Assembly (NCBI RefSeq): GCF_001427635.1 | Contig: NZ_LMHA01000001.1 | Span: 2,083,133 to 2,147,132, forward strand | Direction: 5' to 3' | DNA length: 64,000 nucleotides | Source: Pseudoxanthomonas sp. Root65 | GTDB taxonomy: Bacteria > Pseudomonadota > Gammaproteobacteria > Xanthomonadales > Xanthomonadaceae | Shown: positions 38,992 through 48,003 of the stretch, in pieces | Layout: each line of letters starts with the position of its first letter | How positions within the stretch are numbered: position 1 is the first letter of the stretch | Made by a program: the position numbers and the translations under genes | Notes under the pieces: model-generated | Told to the model about the DNA's origin: nothing | What the model saw: only the letters and a program-made list of their open reading frames with translations | Databases searched by the model: none

Positions 38992-40725
38992 TCAGTCCTT
39001 GGTGACGCGGTTGATCTCGGCCAGGCTGGTGACGCCGTTGCGCACCTTCAGCAGGGCCGACTGGCGCAGGTCCTTGATGCCTACCTTCTGCGCAGCCTCG
39101 GCGATCTGCAGCGCGTTGCCCCCTTCCAGCACGATCTCCTGGATGGCCTCGTTCATCGGCATCACCTGATAGATACCGGTACGGCCTTTGTAGCCGCTGG
39201 TGCATTCGTCGCAGCCGACGGCCTCGTAGACGGTGAAGCCGGTGGCGATCTCCGCGTCGCTGAAGCCCTCGGCCAGCAACGCCTGCGGCGGCAACTGCAC
39301 CGGTCGCTTGCACTTGGAACACAGTCGGCGCGCCAGGCGCTGGGCGATGATCAGCGTCACCGAGCTGGTGATGTTGTAAGGCGCGATGCCCATGTTCATC
39401 AGGCGGGCGATGGTCTGCGGGGCGTCGTTGGTGTGAAGAGTGGACAGCACCATGTGGCCGGTCTGCGCGGCCTTGATGGCGATCTCGGCAGTTTCCAGGT
39501 CGCGGATCTCGCCGACCATGATGATGTCCGGATCCTGGCGCAGGAAGCTGCGCAGGGCGGCCGCGAAGGTCATGCCGCGCTTGACGTTCTGCTGCACCTG
39601 GTTGACGCCGGGCAGGCGGATTTCCACCGGGTCTTCCGCCGTGGAGATATTGCGGGTCTCGTCGTTAAGAATGCCCAACGCGGTGTACAGGCTGACCGTC
39701 TTGCCAGAGCCGGTGGGGCCGGTGACCAGCACCATGCCGTAGGGCTTCTGGATGGCGTCCTCGAACAGCTTCTGCTGGTCCGCCTCGTAGCCCAGCTTGT
39801 CGATGCCCAGCTTGGCGGCGCTGCCATCCAGGATACGCAGCACCACCTTCTCGCCGAACAGTGTTGGCAGGGTGCTGACGCGGAAGTCCATCTGCTTGCT
39901 CTTGGACAGGTTCAGCTTGATGCGGCCGTCCTGCGGCACGCGCTTTTCCGCGATGTCGAGCTGTGCCATCACCTTGATGCGCGCGGAAATGCGGTCCTTG
40001 AGTTTGGTCGGGGCCTTGGCCACCTGCTTTAATATGCCGTCCACGCGCAAGCGCACGCGGTAATCGTTCTCGTAGGGCTCGAAATGGATGTCCGAGGCGC
40101 CGCGCTTGATTGCGTCCACCAGGACTTTGTTGACGAACTTGACCACGGGGGTGTCATCGCCCTTGGCGTCGACGGCTCCCTCGCTCGCGCCGTCCTCGTC
40201 CCCTGCTTCCACGTCGAGGCTTTCCAGCCCGTCGTCATCGTCGCCGAAGTTGCTCGAAAGGGCATTGGCGGCGTTCTGCCACTGGTCCAGCGTGCGTCGG
40301 AGCTGGTCCTCGTCCACCAGCACGGGTTCGATGATCAGATTGGTATGGAACTTGATCTCGTCCAAGGCTCCATGGCTGCGGGTCGGGTCGGCCACACCCA
40401 CGAACAGCTTGTTGCCGCGCTTGAACAGCGGCAGCACTTGGTGCTTCTGCAGCAGTTCCTCGCTGACAAGCTTGATGGCGCTGTGGCTGGAGTCGAACGC
40501 CTGCGCATCCAACAATGGCATGCCGAACTCCATGGCATTGGCCGCCGCCAGCTGGGGTGCCGTCACCAAGCGCTTTTCGGCAATCCATTGGGGCAGCGGC
40601 ACCTTCGCCTCGGTGGCACTTGCCATGGCGGCCCGGGCAGAGGCTTCCTCCAGGGCACCGTCCTGGACGAGCCTGCGGGCGAGCCCTGTGATGCCGACGA
40701 GATTAGGTGCAATGGCTGCGTTCAT
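38992..40725 (-). CDS. pilB: type IV pilus extension ATPase PilB
   Basis: Hexameric cytoplasmic ATPase that powers pilus assembly. The 577-residue protein has an N-terminal MshEN/T2SSE_N domain (GITGLARRLVQDGALEEASA; KHQVLPLFKRGNKLFVGVAD), an acidic linker near residues 160-190, Walker A TGPTGSGKTVSLYT (about 327-340), the Asp box around VGEIRDLETAEIAIKAAQTG and a tetracysteine zinc site (CSKCKRP and CDECTSGYKG). No pilT is next to it. It is separated from pilin gene 1 by 112 bases. Confidence 0.97.
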   Translation of the reverse strand: MNAAIAPNLVGITGLARRLVQDGALEEASARAAMASATEAKVPLPQWIAEKRLVTAPQLAAANAMEFGMPLLDAQAFDSSHSAIKLVSEELLQKHQVLPLFKRGNKLFVGVADPTRSHGALDEIKFHTNLIIEPVLVDEDQLRRTLDQWQNAANALSSNFGDDDDGLESLDVEAGDEDGASEGAVDAKGDDTPVVKFVNKVLVDAIKRGASDIHFEPYENDYRVRLRVDGILKQVAKAPTKLKDRISARIKVMAQLDIAEKRVPQDGRIKLNLSKSKQMDFRVSTLPTLFGEKVVLRILDGSAAKLGIDKLGYEADQQKLFEDAIQKPYGMVLVTGPTGSGKTVSLYTALGILNDETRNISTAEDPVEIRLPGVNQVQQNVKRGMTFAAALRSFLRQDPDIIMVGEIRDLETAEIAIKAAQTGHMVLSTLHTNDAPQTIARLMNMGIAPYNITSSVTLIIAQRLARRLCSKCKRPVQLPPQALLAEGFSDAEIATGFTVYEAVGCDECTSGYKGRTGIYQVMPMNEAIQEIVLEGGNALQIAEAAQKVGIKDLRQSALLKVRNGVTSLAEINRVTKD

Positions 40726-40837
40726 GGCATTTCAGTTCCTGCAAAAAGCGGTGAAATCGCGCGCATCGCTGCGCTAGGTCGATTGTTCGAGGGGGGCGAT
40801 GGATATCGGGGACACCGTCCTTACGTTTCCGGCGGGG

Positions 40838-41167
40838 TCACTGGAGCTGGCAGTCGCCGGTCGTCATATTGCACTGGGTTTGCCGGTTGCCCGGTTGCTG
40901 CGGGGTCCCGGTAATGTTCGCCCCCACAGCGGTGGCGTCGTCTGCGTTCGCGCAGGCCTGTTGTGGCGCAGCCTCGGGCGTGTCGCCATTACGGATTACC
41001 GCCAATGAGACGCCGGCGTAGTTTCTCATTTCCGCCAGACACGCACTCTCGGCACTGCGCGTCCGGTACCCGTTGTAGGCCGGCAGGGCGATCGCGGACA
41101 GGATGGCGATGATCGCCACGACGATCAGGATTTCGATCAATGTGAAGCCTCTTGCATCGCGGTGCAT
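40838..41167 (-). CDS. pilA: type IV pilin 1, short form
   Basis: A 109-residue pilin. The leader MHRDARG is followed by the PilD cleavage site and F(+1), Glu+5 ([20 protein letters not shown]). There are four cysteines: Cys43 at the end of the N-terminal helix (ESACLAE), 71, 98 and 105, the last two forming a likely C-terminal disulfide loop. At about 102 mature residues it is much shorter than a typical 140-160 residue type IVa pilin. ATG 41167 is preferred over an upstream ATG because it gives a normal leader. A sigma-54 promoter lies 42 bases upstream. Confidence 0.9.
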   Translation of the reverse strand: MHRDARGFTLIEILIVVAIIAILSAIALPAYNGYRTRSAESACLAEMRNYAGVSLAVIRNGDTPEAAPQQACANADDATAVGANITGTPQQPGNRQTQCNMTTGDCQLQ

Positions 41168-41208
41168 GCTGACCACCTGTCGTTGGGGTTCCCCGAGAAT
41201 GGAGAACA

Positions 41209-41224
41209 AGCAAGTAACGCGCCA
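41209..41224 (-). promoter_or_regulatory. sigma-54 promoter of pilin 1
   Basis: On the minus strand the sequence reads TGGCGCGTTACTTGCT, matching the -24 GG / -12 GC consensus TGGCRCG-N4-TTGCW at every key position. Predicted start is near 41198, giving a leader of about 30 bases. PilR-activated RpoN promoters are the known mode for pilA genes. Confidence 0.82.
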
Positions 41225-41441
41225 ACTTTAAGCGCAAACAACGTCAACACGGCGGCTCGGGGAGGCAAAAGTGTGACCGACATGCCCTGGCACGGGTGGC
41301 AGCTCAAACCTCTGGGGGGGCGATGAGAGTGGGAGCGGCGGTGTTGGACGGCTCAAGGTACCGCTCCGGGGTCCATTTGCGCTACTTGACGGGTTCCCCG
41401 GCGCGCAAGCTTCCGGCTACCCTATCGAAAAGGGGAAATTA

Positions 41442-42290
41442 ATGACCATATCCGTCATCCTTCCGGCCAAGAACGAGGCCGAGGGCTTGCGCCGTACGTT
41501 GCCCTCGCTGCGGGCACTCATGCCTGATGCGGAACTGATCGTGGTGGACGACGGTTCGACCGATGACACCGCTGGCGTTGCTGCGAACTTGGGGGCCAAG
41601 GTGTTGTCCTCTCCCTACTCAATGGGCAACGGCGCAGCAATCAAGCGCGGCGCCAGGGCCGCCAGCGGTGAAGTATTGGTATTCATGGATGCGGACGGCC
41701 AGCACGACCCTTCCTCAATCGATGGCCTGTTGGCGAAGTTGGACGAGGGCTTCGACATGGTCGTCGGCGCACGCGACTGGTCGGGGCAGGCGGGCGTGCA
41801 CCGGGGCGCGGCGAACGCCTTCTACAACTGGCTGGCCAGCCGCATGACGGGCTTCGACGTGAAGGACCTGACCTCAGGCTTCCGCGTGGTGCGGGCCGAG
41901 AAGTTCCGGGAGTTCATCCACCTGCTGCCCAATGGCTTCAGCTATCCGACCACCAGCACCATGGCGTTCTTCCGCAGCGCCTACGCGGTGGCCTATCTGC
42001 CGATTCCCGTGGCCAAGCGCCTGGGCAAGAGCCATATCCGGCCGCTCCGCGATGGCGTCCGCTTCCTGCTGATCATCTTCAAGATCGCCACGCTGTATTC
42101 GCCTTTGAAGCTGTTCGCGCCGACAAGTGCGACCTTCTTTCTCATCGGGCTTGCGTACTATGCGTATACGTTTGCGACCGATGGACGGTTCACCAATATG
42201 AGCGTGCTTCTGTTCAGCGCTGCCGTCATCGTGTTCCTGATCGGATTGATTTCGGAGCAGATCACCGCGCTGACGTATCGGAAAGACTGA
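41442..42290 (+). CDS. family 2 glycosyltransferase, polyprenyl-phosphate sugar synthase type
   Basis: A 282-residue GT2 enzyme of the DPM1/GtrB-like class. The N-terminal catalytic domain shows ISVILPAKNEAEGLRRTLPS, nucleotide-site VVDDGSTDDT (Asp36-Asp37) and the metal/acceptor motif FMDADGQHDPSSI (about residues 81-93), with DLTSGFRVVRAEKF later. Two predicted transmembrane helices near the C-terminus (about 225-245 and 253-273) match enzymes that load a single sugar onto undecaprenyl phosphate. AAAGGGGAAATTA precedes the start. It opens a five-gene plus-strand run inserted in the pil locus. The sugar is unknown. Confidence 0.85.
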   Translation: MTISVILPAKNEAEGLRRTLPSLRALMPDAELIVVDDGSTDDTAGVAANLGAKVLSSPYSMGNGAAIKRGARAASGEVLVFMDADGQHDPSSIDGLLAKLDEGFDMVVGARDWSGQAGVHRGAANAFYNWLASRMTGFDVKDLTSGFRVVRAEKFREFIHLLPNGFSYPTTSTMAFFRSAYAVAYLPIPVAKRLGKSHIRPLRDGVRFLLIIFKIATLYSPLKLFAPTSATFFLIGLAYYAYTFATDGRFTNMSVLLFSAAVIVFLIGLISEQITALTYRKD

Positions 42291-42330
42291 GCATGCCTGC
42301 TGGACAAAGACACGAGGCGGAGCGGCGCGC

Positions 42331-43122
42331 ATGAAGACCAGTCCGTTGCTTGGGGTGGTTGCTCCTGAGCTTGGTTGGGTGCCGACCCCGAGATTCCTGT
42401 TGCGCCGAGACCGCATCATGCGCTTGTTGGCCGAATCATCCCTGGGAAGGCTTGTAGAAGTGGGGTGTGGCGGGGGCTCGCTGTTGCACGAACTCGCGCA
42501 GCGCAGTGACGAGGCCACGGGGATCGAGACCTCCGCGCGCGCGCGCGCGCTGGCATCTGCCATAGCTAAGTCAGGGGATGGAAAGCAGGTGATCATTGCC
42601 GCGCCGGATCCCGTCTGGCACCAGGACCGCGAGATCGTGTGCGCCTTCGATGTGCTTGAGCACATTGAACACGATGGTGCGGCCATCGAAGAATGGGCAG
42701 GATGGCTGGTGCAAGGTGGAAGGCTCTGCCTATCCGTGCCCGCCCACCAGAGCCGATGGGGCGCGGGGGATGAGTGGGCGGGTCATTGGCGCAGATACGG
42801 ACGGCAGGACCTCAAGAACCTGCTGGTCTCGAAGGGCTTCGTCATCGAGCACATCGAATGCTATGGATTTCCACTGGGAAATCTTACCGAGTGGTATGGC
42901 GAGCAATTCTACAAGCGCGCATTGCGCGAACGGCAGGGTAGCGTCAGCAAGTCGGAGGCGACCGGCGAAAGCGGTGTCGAGAGGGACTACTACATCAGGA
43001 AGTTCAAGTGGCTGGATTCCCCGTTGGGTCACGCGCTGCTACGCCTTTCGAGCGTAGTCCAGAGCTTGGCTTCCCGCACGGACTGGGGAACGGGCTACCT
43101 CGTGCTGGCAAGGAAAGAATGA
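42331..43122 (+). CDS. class I SAM-dependent methyltransferase
   Basis: A 263-residue methyltransferase with SAM motif LVEVGCGGGSLLHELAQ (about residues 42-58), GIETSARARALASAIAKSGD, the post-motif FDVLEHIEHDGAAIEEWAGW and LVQGGRLCLSVPAHQSRWGA. The VPAHQ..WG.GDE...HWRRYG pattern is seen in methyltransferases beside glycosyltransferase genes that modify polyprenyl-linked sugars or lipids; the substrate here is not known. Its stop overlaps the next start by four bases, so it is translationally coupled to the flippase-like gene. Confidence 0.8.
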   Translation: MKTSPLLGVVAPELGWVPTPRFLLRRDRIMRLLAESSLGRLVEVGCGGGSLLHELAQRSDEATGIETSARARALASAIAKSGDGKQVIIAAPDPVWHQDREIVCAFDVLEHIEHDGAAIEEWAGWLVQGGRLCLSVPAHQSRWGAGDEWAGHWRRYGRQDLKNLLVSKGFVIEHIECYGFPLGNLTEWYGEQFYKRALRERQGSVSKSEATGESGVERDYYIRKFKWLDSPLGHALLRLSSVVQSLASRTDWGTGYLVLARKE

Positions 43123-44072
43123 GGCGGTTCTGGCGCTTTGCGGCAGGCATCCTGGCGCTGGCACTGACGGTCTATTTTTTGATCGTTGCTTCAAAGGCGC
43201 TCGATCCGGCCATGCTGCGGCAGGCCTTCGCATCCGGAAGTGTGTGGCTGGCGGTGTCCATAGCCGCAGTCCTGTACGCCTTCATCATTCCCGTCACGGG
43301 CTGGGCATGGTCCTTACTTCTGTCTGCGCGTTCCGAGTCATGGTCGCCTGCGGTGCTGTCGATGACCCTTGGCCTGTCACAGCTCGCAAAGTACATCCCA
43401 GGCAACATCGCACAGCATGCGGCGCGCGCGACCCTGGCCATGCGAGAGGGCATGGCTCCCACTTCGCTGGTTGCCACGGTGACCCAAGAGACGGTACTGG
43501 CCATAGCAGCCAGCGTGGTCGTCGGTCTCCTCGCGCTGGTGGCAAGCGGGCGCGGTTTGTCATCGCTTGGGTCCGACCATGTCAACCTACTCATGGTTTC
43601 AGCGGGGTTCCTCTGCGCTGCTGTACTACTGCTTTCGGTTTTCCGACTATCAGGACGCTATCGTCCAGGCGGCAAGGTTGCCGGCACACTTGCTGCACTC
43701 GTCGCTATGCCCGGATGGAGGGCAACGAGTGCGGCACTGTCGGCGTACGCTTTCAACTATCTTCTGATCGGTGCCGGGCTATGGTGCGTAGCGATCGCTC
43801 TGGGGGAATCCACGAGCCTGAGCTATCCCGTGGTGACCTCGGCGTTTGCGTTGTCGTGGTTGCTGGGATTCATGACGCCAGGCTCGCCAGCCGGCTTGGG
43901 CGCACGCGAGGGCATCATGCTCATGCTGCTGCAGGGCGCTGCCAGCTCCGAAAAGCTTGTGGTCTTCGTGCTGCTGGCACGCGTCGTCACCATGGTCGGT
44001 GATGTCATCAGTTTTCTCGGGGCTGCAGTCTTGCGAGCCCGAATCAAGCAGGTGGGGGCGGACAATGACTGA
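43119..44072 (+). CDS. flippase-like membrane protein (lysylphosphatidylglycerol synthase TM / UPF0104 family)
   Basis: A 317-residue membrane protein with about eight predicted helices, starting MRRFWRFAAGILALALTVYF. It has the family segment LGLSQLAKYIPGNIAQHAAR (about residues 86-105) and the C-terminal GFMTPGSPAGLGAREGIMLM. Members (AglD/YbhN-type) lack the soluble lysyl-transfer domain and are often found with GT2 genes, where a role in moving lipid-linked sugars is proposed but not proven. ATG 43119 overlaps the upstream stop; a longer frame upstream lies inside the previous gene. Confidence 0.78.
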   Translation: MRRFWRFAAGILALALTVYFLIVASKALDPAMLRQAFASGSVWLAVSIAAVLYAFIIPVTGWAWSLLLSARSESWSPAVLSMTLGLSQLAKYIPGNIAQHAARATLAMREGMAPTSLVATVTQETVLAIAASVVVGLLALVASGRGLSSLGSDHVNLLMVSAGFLCAAVLLLSVFRLSGRYRPGGKVAGTLAALVAMPGWRATSAALSAYAFNYLLIGAGLWCVAIALGESTSLSYPVVTSAFALSWLLGFMTPGSPAGLGAREGIMLMLLQGAASSEKLVVFVLLARVVTMVGDVISFLGAAVLRARIKQVGADND

Positions 44073-44901
44073 TCTTGAAGTTTCCGGAGAACGGATGATC
44101 GAAGATGCGTACGTGCGCTCCGTGGATGCCTACGTCATCTACATAATGCATACCGCCTCGTATGCTTTCGCCAAGCAGTTCTGTGCGGGAAAAGTCGTTC
44201 TGGATCTTGGCTGTGGAAGCGGCTATGGCGCGGCGCGCATAGCCGAACACGCGGAGAAGGTTCACGGCGTGGATGTCGATGGGGCAGCGGTTGCGTTTGC
44301 GCAGCAGCGCTACTCGCGCGATAACGTTTCATTTTCTCGGATTGAAGGCGGAAGGGTACTTCCGTTCGCGGACGCATCGTTTGATGTGGTGTTGTCGTTT
44401 CAGGTGATCGAACACGTCTGGGATGACGGTGGTTACTTGAGGGAAGCGCAAAGAGTGCTGAAGCCGGGAGGAGTTGTCGTCGTGGTGACGCCCGACCGCA
44501 AGCATCGGCTGCTGCCAGGCCAGCGCCCGTGGAATCGCTGGCATGTCCGCGAGTACTCCCGTGCGCAACTCGAGCACAAGGTGGGCCAGTATTTCGCTAT
44601 CGCAGCGTCGCTGAAGATGGGGGCGGCATGGGATGTGGCTGGTGTGGAGATCCGACGGTACCGGAAAACCAAATGGCTGACACTGCCCTTCACTCTGCCA
44701 ATCTTGCCTGAGATGTTGCGTCGGCGTGGACTAGATTTTCTTCATTCGCTACGCACTAGGCCAGGAAAAGTGGGTGCCGACAAGAGAATTCCCGTGGCGC
44801 AGTTCGGCTTTGACGAGAGCGCAATGTTGATCGGAGAAGAACCGCCAAACCCATTGAATCTGGTGATTGTTGGCCGAAAAGTAGATGGTGCTGAAGCGTG
44901 A
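44065..44901 (+). CDS. class I SAM-dependent methyltransferase
   Basis: A 278-residue protein with SAM motif VVLDLGCGSGYGAARIAEHA (about residues 40-59), VHGVDVDGAAVAFAQQRYSR, SFDVVLSFQVIEHVWDDGGY and VLKPGGVVVVVTPDRKHRLL. The phrase FQVIEH..DD..YL.E..RVL.PGG is typical of methyltransferases in surface-polysaccharide clusters. Its start overlaps the flippase-like gene by eight bases and its stop overlaps the GT4 gene by four. Codon use is more AT-rich than in the flanking core genes. Confidence 0.8.
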   Translation: MTDLEVSGERMIEDAYVRSVDAYVIYIMHTASYAFAKQFCAGKVVLDLGCGSGYGAARIAEHAEKVHGVDVDGAAVAFAQQRYSRDNVSFSRIEGGRVLPFADASFDVVLSFQVIEHVWDDGGYLREAQRVLKPGGVVVVVTPDRKHRLLPGQRPWNRWHVREYSRAQLEHKVGQYFAIAASLKMGAAWDVAGVEIRRYRKTKWLTLPFTLPILPEMLRRRGLDFLHSLRTRPGKVGADKRIPVAQFGFDESAMLIGEEPPNPLNLVIVGRKVDGAEA

Positions 44902-46052
44902 AGCGCCTGCTGGTCGCCGGCGTTGCCATGCGCGGAGATGGCTATCCGAACGCAGTGAACACTGTGAGACTTCTGCGGCGCAACGGGCAATGGGATGTGC
45001 GGGACCACGCCGACTGGTTGCCGGACGAGACCCGGCTGTGGCAACTGGTCCGGGGTCGTCTGCTGCCACGACTTAGTCTGATGTTGCGGCTCGGGGCGGG
45101 CGGATTCGTTCAGGCTGTTGGCCTTTGTGCGACTTTCAAGCGTGGTGATGTCGCCTACTTGCCGTATCCCGCGCCCCTTACGCTGTGGTGGTTATCCATG
45201 ATTCCAGCACGGTGGCGACCGTATTGCATGGCGGATGCCTATGTTTCGTTGTGGGATTCTATGTTCAGGGATCGTGGCAATGGAAATTCAAAGGGAGTTC
45301 TTTCGCGCGTCGTACGCTTTTTCGAGGGTAGAGCATTGCGTGCGGCTGACTTGGTGCTGGTCGATACCGAAGCGAATAAGCGTCAGATGATCTCGGATTT
45401 TTCGCTGTCGCCAGGCCAGGTGAGATCATTGCCGCTCGCGATTGATGAGCAGCTATTTCTTGGGCCACCAGTTGCTGCCCGAACTGGCGCTTTGCGGGTA
45501 CTTTTTGTCGGAACCCTGGTGCCTCTTCATGGAGTAGAGGTGGTGCTCGCCGCTTCAGATAAGCTGGCAAGCATCGAGGGCATAGAGATCCTGCTCGTTG
45601 GTGATGGCCAGCAGGGGGGATTGGTCGAAGATTTCATCAGCAAGGGCGCGCCGGCCAACTTTCGTTGGGTGCGCGAGTGGCGATCCATGAGTAGCATCGC
45701 GCGCGAGATCGAGGCTGCCGACATCTGTCTAGGCGTGTTCGGTGGAGCTGGAAAAGCGTCGCGCGTACTGCCATTCAAGCTCTACTACGCGTTGGCGGCA
45801 GGCAAGGCAGTAGTGACACAGGCTGACTATGCGTTGCCGGCTGACCGGCCACCGCTTCCGGCAATCTTTCTGACCTCGGCGGGCAATGATGATGCGGCAG
45901 AAGAGCTCGTGAGGGTGATTATGGCTCTTGCCGCTGATGCCGATGCACGGTCGACTCTAGGAGCAGAAGCGCGCATCTACTTCGAGCGACAATTATCGGC
46001 TGAGGTGATCGAGCGCGAATGGCGTGACATCCTTGATCGCGTGGGCGAGTAG
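44898..46052 (+). CDS. family 4 glycosyltransferase (GT-B fold)
   Basis: A 384-residue glycosyltransferase. The N-terminal half has LLVAGVAMRGDGYPNAVNTV; the C-terminal GT-B domain has LRVLFVGTLVPLHGVEVVLA (about residues 194-213), GIEILLVGDGQQGGLVEDF and the nucleotide-sugar-site stretch ADICLGVFGGAGKASRVLPF with LYYALAAGKAVVTQADYALP. Donor and acceptor are unknown. G+C is low for this genome (26 of 60 bases at 45241-45300). It is the last plus-strand gene of the run and converges on the GT-C gene. Confidence 0.82.
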   Translation: MKRLLVAGVAMRGDGYPNAVNTVRLLRRNGQWDVRDHADWLPDETRLWQLVRGRLLPRLSLMLRLGAGGFVQAVGLCATFKRGDVAYLPYPAPLTLWWLSMIPARWRPYCMADAYVSLWDSMFRDRGNGNSKGVLSRVVRFFEGRALRAADLVLVDTEANKRQMISDFSLSPGQVRSLPLAIDEQLFLGPPVAARTGALRVLFVGTLVPLHGVEVVLAASDKLASIEGIEILLVGDGQQGGLVEDFISKGAPANFRWVREWRSMSSIAREIEAADICLGVFGGAGKASRVLPFKLYYALAAGKAVVTQADYALPADRPPLPAIFLTSAGNDDAAEELVRVIMALAADADARSTLGAEARIYFERQLSAEVIEREWRDILDRVGE

Positions 46053-46080
46053 CTTCCGTTTTGGGAGCGGGCGATCTAGT

Positions 46081-48003
46081 TCAGTTGTTGGGTGTCTGGA
46101 CGGGGGTTGCAGGGGCAGCAAGCCTGCTAGCCACGAGTTTGTCGATTGTCCTTGCTAGATCTGGCCTGCCTTTCTCTCTCAGTTCAGCAGCAAGCTCCTG
46201 AGAATAGACATCGTAGGGTGGTGCGGCGCTTATCGCTTTGATGAAGTAAGGCATTGCCTGATCCGGCTCGGAAAGATCGTTCATGACGAAGTTTCCGATT
46301 GAGGCAACCTCAGCAGGATTCAAAGGTGCCCTCTGAACCAAGGTTGAAAGTGCTTTGAGCAACCCTTGCTTGTCCAGCTCGACGCCATTGAGCGCATGAT
46401 GAGTGAGGATTTGAGGTGCCCTGCGGTTGTCGAAACTCATGCTTACCGTCTCCAGTCTTTGCTGGAATCGGTCCCAATCCTGCTGAGTTACATCGCCGCG
46501 GAGAGTCTTCAGAACGACCAGAAGCGCGGTGCTGTTGAGCGCATACGGAGCGTTGTTTGCTCCTTGGGCGCATGCGTCGATCGCTTGGCTTAGATAGGGG
46601 TTTTCCTTCTTTGCGCCACCGCCTTCCTGGAAGTAGCTTGAACACAGCGCAATCCATGCTCGAGCTGAGTGTGGTGCGAGTTCGGTGCTCGTGTGCGCGA
46701 GCTTCAATTTTCCACTCCAGCTATGCGCACGCCATGCGGTGGCCCCGCCGAGCGCTATCAGCAGCGTAATGCAGGTGAAGGTCGCTGCGCCGCTCGGCAT
46801 CCTTATGCGCTGGCTGACATATACGAGAATACTGCCGATGGCCAGAACGGCACCTACTAACGCGAAATGATTGCGATGCTCGAAAGCGAGTTCAAGTCCC
46901 ACCACGTTGCTGGCGACGAAGTGTGCACTGAAGAACAGGAAGACACCCAAGGAAAACAAGGGCCAGCGCATGCGAAAGCGCCAAGCAGCGCCCAGCAAGC
47001 ACAGCAGCGCGACAATGGCCGGAAGCGTGGTCCATGGCTGCAGTAGGCTGCGCGACGGCTGTATCCAGTCATAGTAGAACGGCATATGTTGCGGCGCGGG
47101 CAACATGATTTGTGACAGATACAAACAGAGTACGCGGGCCTGGGTCAGCAGTCGCTCCAACGTAGAGAAATTCCGGCCTGGATACGCATCCCAGTGCCAG
47201 AAATGAGGCACCACCAGAAACAGGTAGGCCGCAGCGCCAGCGATTGCTGCGATCGTGTACCAACGGCGAAGGTTCTTGGCCAAACGCATGTCGGCTGCGC
47301 CGAAGCGCAGTACCGTCAACTCCAGAGCTAGAGTATATGCAGGTAGAAGAACGGAGTCCTCTTTGCAGCCCAAAGCTGCGAACCAGAGCATCACGGTAAG
47401 CAGCATACCCGTCCGACCAGAGCGGCCTTCAATCTGTGCCTTGCGGGCAACGAGGTAGGTCCAAAGAGCCAGAATCAGGAACAGCGTACCCATGGTCTGG
47501 ATGCGCTGTACGACATACAGTACCGATGACGCATGCAGCGGATGAGCGGCCCATGCCAGCGCGAGGACCGGGGCAGCCCAACGCACTCTTTCGGCCGCGA
47601 GTCCTGAGGCCAGCAGCAAGCTACGGAAGAACCACGCCAACATAAAAGCGGTTAGCGCATGGATGACGATGTTCGTAATTCGAAAGGTTGCCGCATCTGC
47701 GCCTTCGCCGCGCCAGTAATCTAGTGCAAAACTGAGTGTGGGCAGCACCCGCATTGAGCCAGACAACTGCGGACTGAATGCCACCTCATGCAGTGCCTCC
47801 GCATCTAGGCGGGTCAAATGCACCGCTTTGTTGTTGACGATGTTTGGGATGTCATCGAAAACAAAGGCGCCGGGCAGCCCGGGGACAAACACGATGCCCG
47901 CAAACAGTGCGACGAGACAGCTTAGGAGAAGGAAACGACCGCGGGTATGGGGCATTCGCATTCGAGTGGTTAGACGCCTTGGCCGGAATGCAGATGTTCG
48001 CAT
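46081..48003 (-). CDS. TMTC-like GT-C membrane glycosyltransferase with TPR-like tail
   Basis: A 640-residue protein with about ten or more transmembrane helices to residue 420 and a soluble helical tail (about 430-640) that looks like degenerate tetratricopeptide repeats. The first periplasmic loop, GAFVFDDIPNIVNNKAV (Asp50-Asp51), closely matches the FVxDDxxAIxxNxDV loop of TMTC O-mannosyltransferases, where the acidic pair sits in the GT-C active site; WAAHPLHASSVLYVVQRIQT also fits that family. Such enzymes use polyprenyl-phosphate sugars. It lies directly downstream of pilin 2 on the same strand. Start may instead be ATG 47961 or 47955. Confidence 0.7.
   Translation of the reverse strand: MRTSAFRPRRLTTRMRMPHTRGRFLLLSCLVALFAGIVFVPGLPGAFVFDDIPNIVNNKAVHLTRLDAEALHEVAFSPQLSGSMRVLPTLSFALDYWRGEGADAATFRITNIVIHALTAFMLAWFFRSLLLASGLAAERVRWAAPVLALAWAAHPLHASSVLYVVQRIQTMGTLFLILALWTYLVARKAQIEGRSGRTGMLLTVMLWFAALGCKEDSVLLPAYTLALELTVLRFGAADMRLAKNLRRWYTIAAIAGAAAYLFLVVPHFWHWDAYPGRNFSTLERLLTQARVLCLYLSQIMLPAPQHMPFYYDWIQPSRSLLQPWTTLPAIVALLCLLGAAWRFRMRWPLFSLGVFLFFSAHFVASNVVGLELAFEHRNHFALVGAVLAIGSILVYVSQRIRMPSGAATFTCITLLIALGGATAWRAHSWSGKLKLAHTSTELAPHSARAWIALCSSYFQEGGGAKKENPYLSQAIDACAQGANNAPYALNSTALLVVLKTLRGDVTQQDWDRFQQRLETVSMSFDNRRAPQILTHHALNGVELDKQGLLKALSTLVQRAPLNPAEVASIGNFVMNDLSEPDQAMPYFIKAISAAPPYDVYSQELAAELREKGRPDLARTIDKLVASRLAAPATPVQTPNN

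Noticed and set aside
41288..41303. TGGCACG block upstream of the GT2 gene as a plus-strand sigma-54 promoter
   Set aside because: The -24 block is perfect but the following bases (GGTGGCAGC) do not place GC at -12; spacing is wrong by about two bases.
42731..42780. Frameshift in the cassette genes because of their different codon use
   Set aside because: All six cassette genes have full-length frames with their family motifs intact; the difference is composition, not decay.
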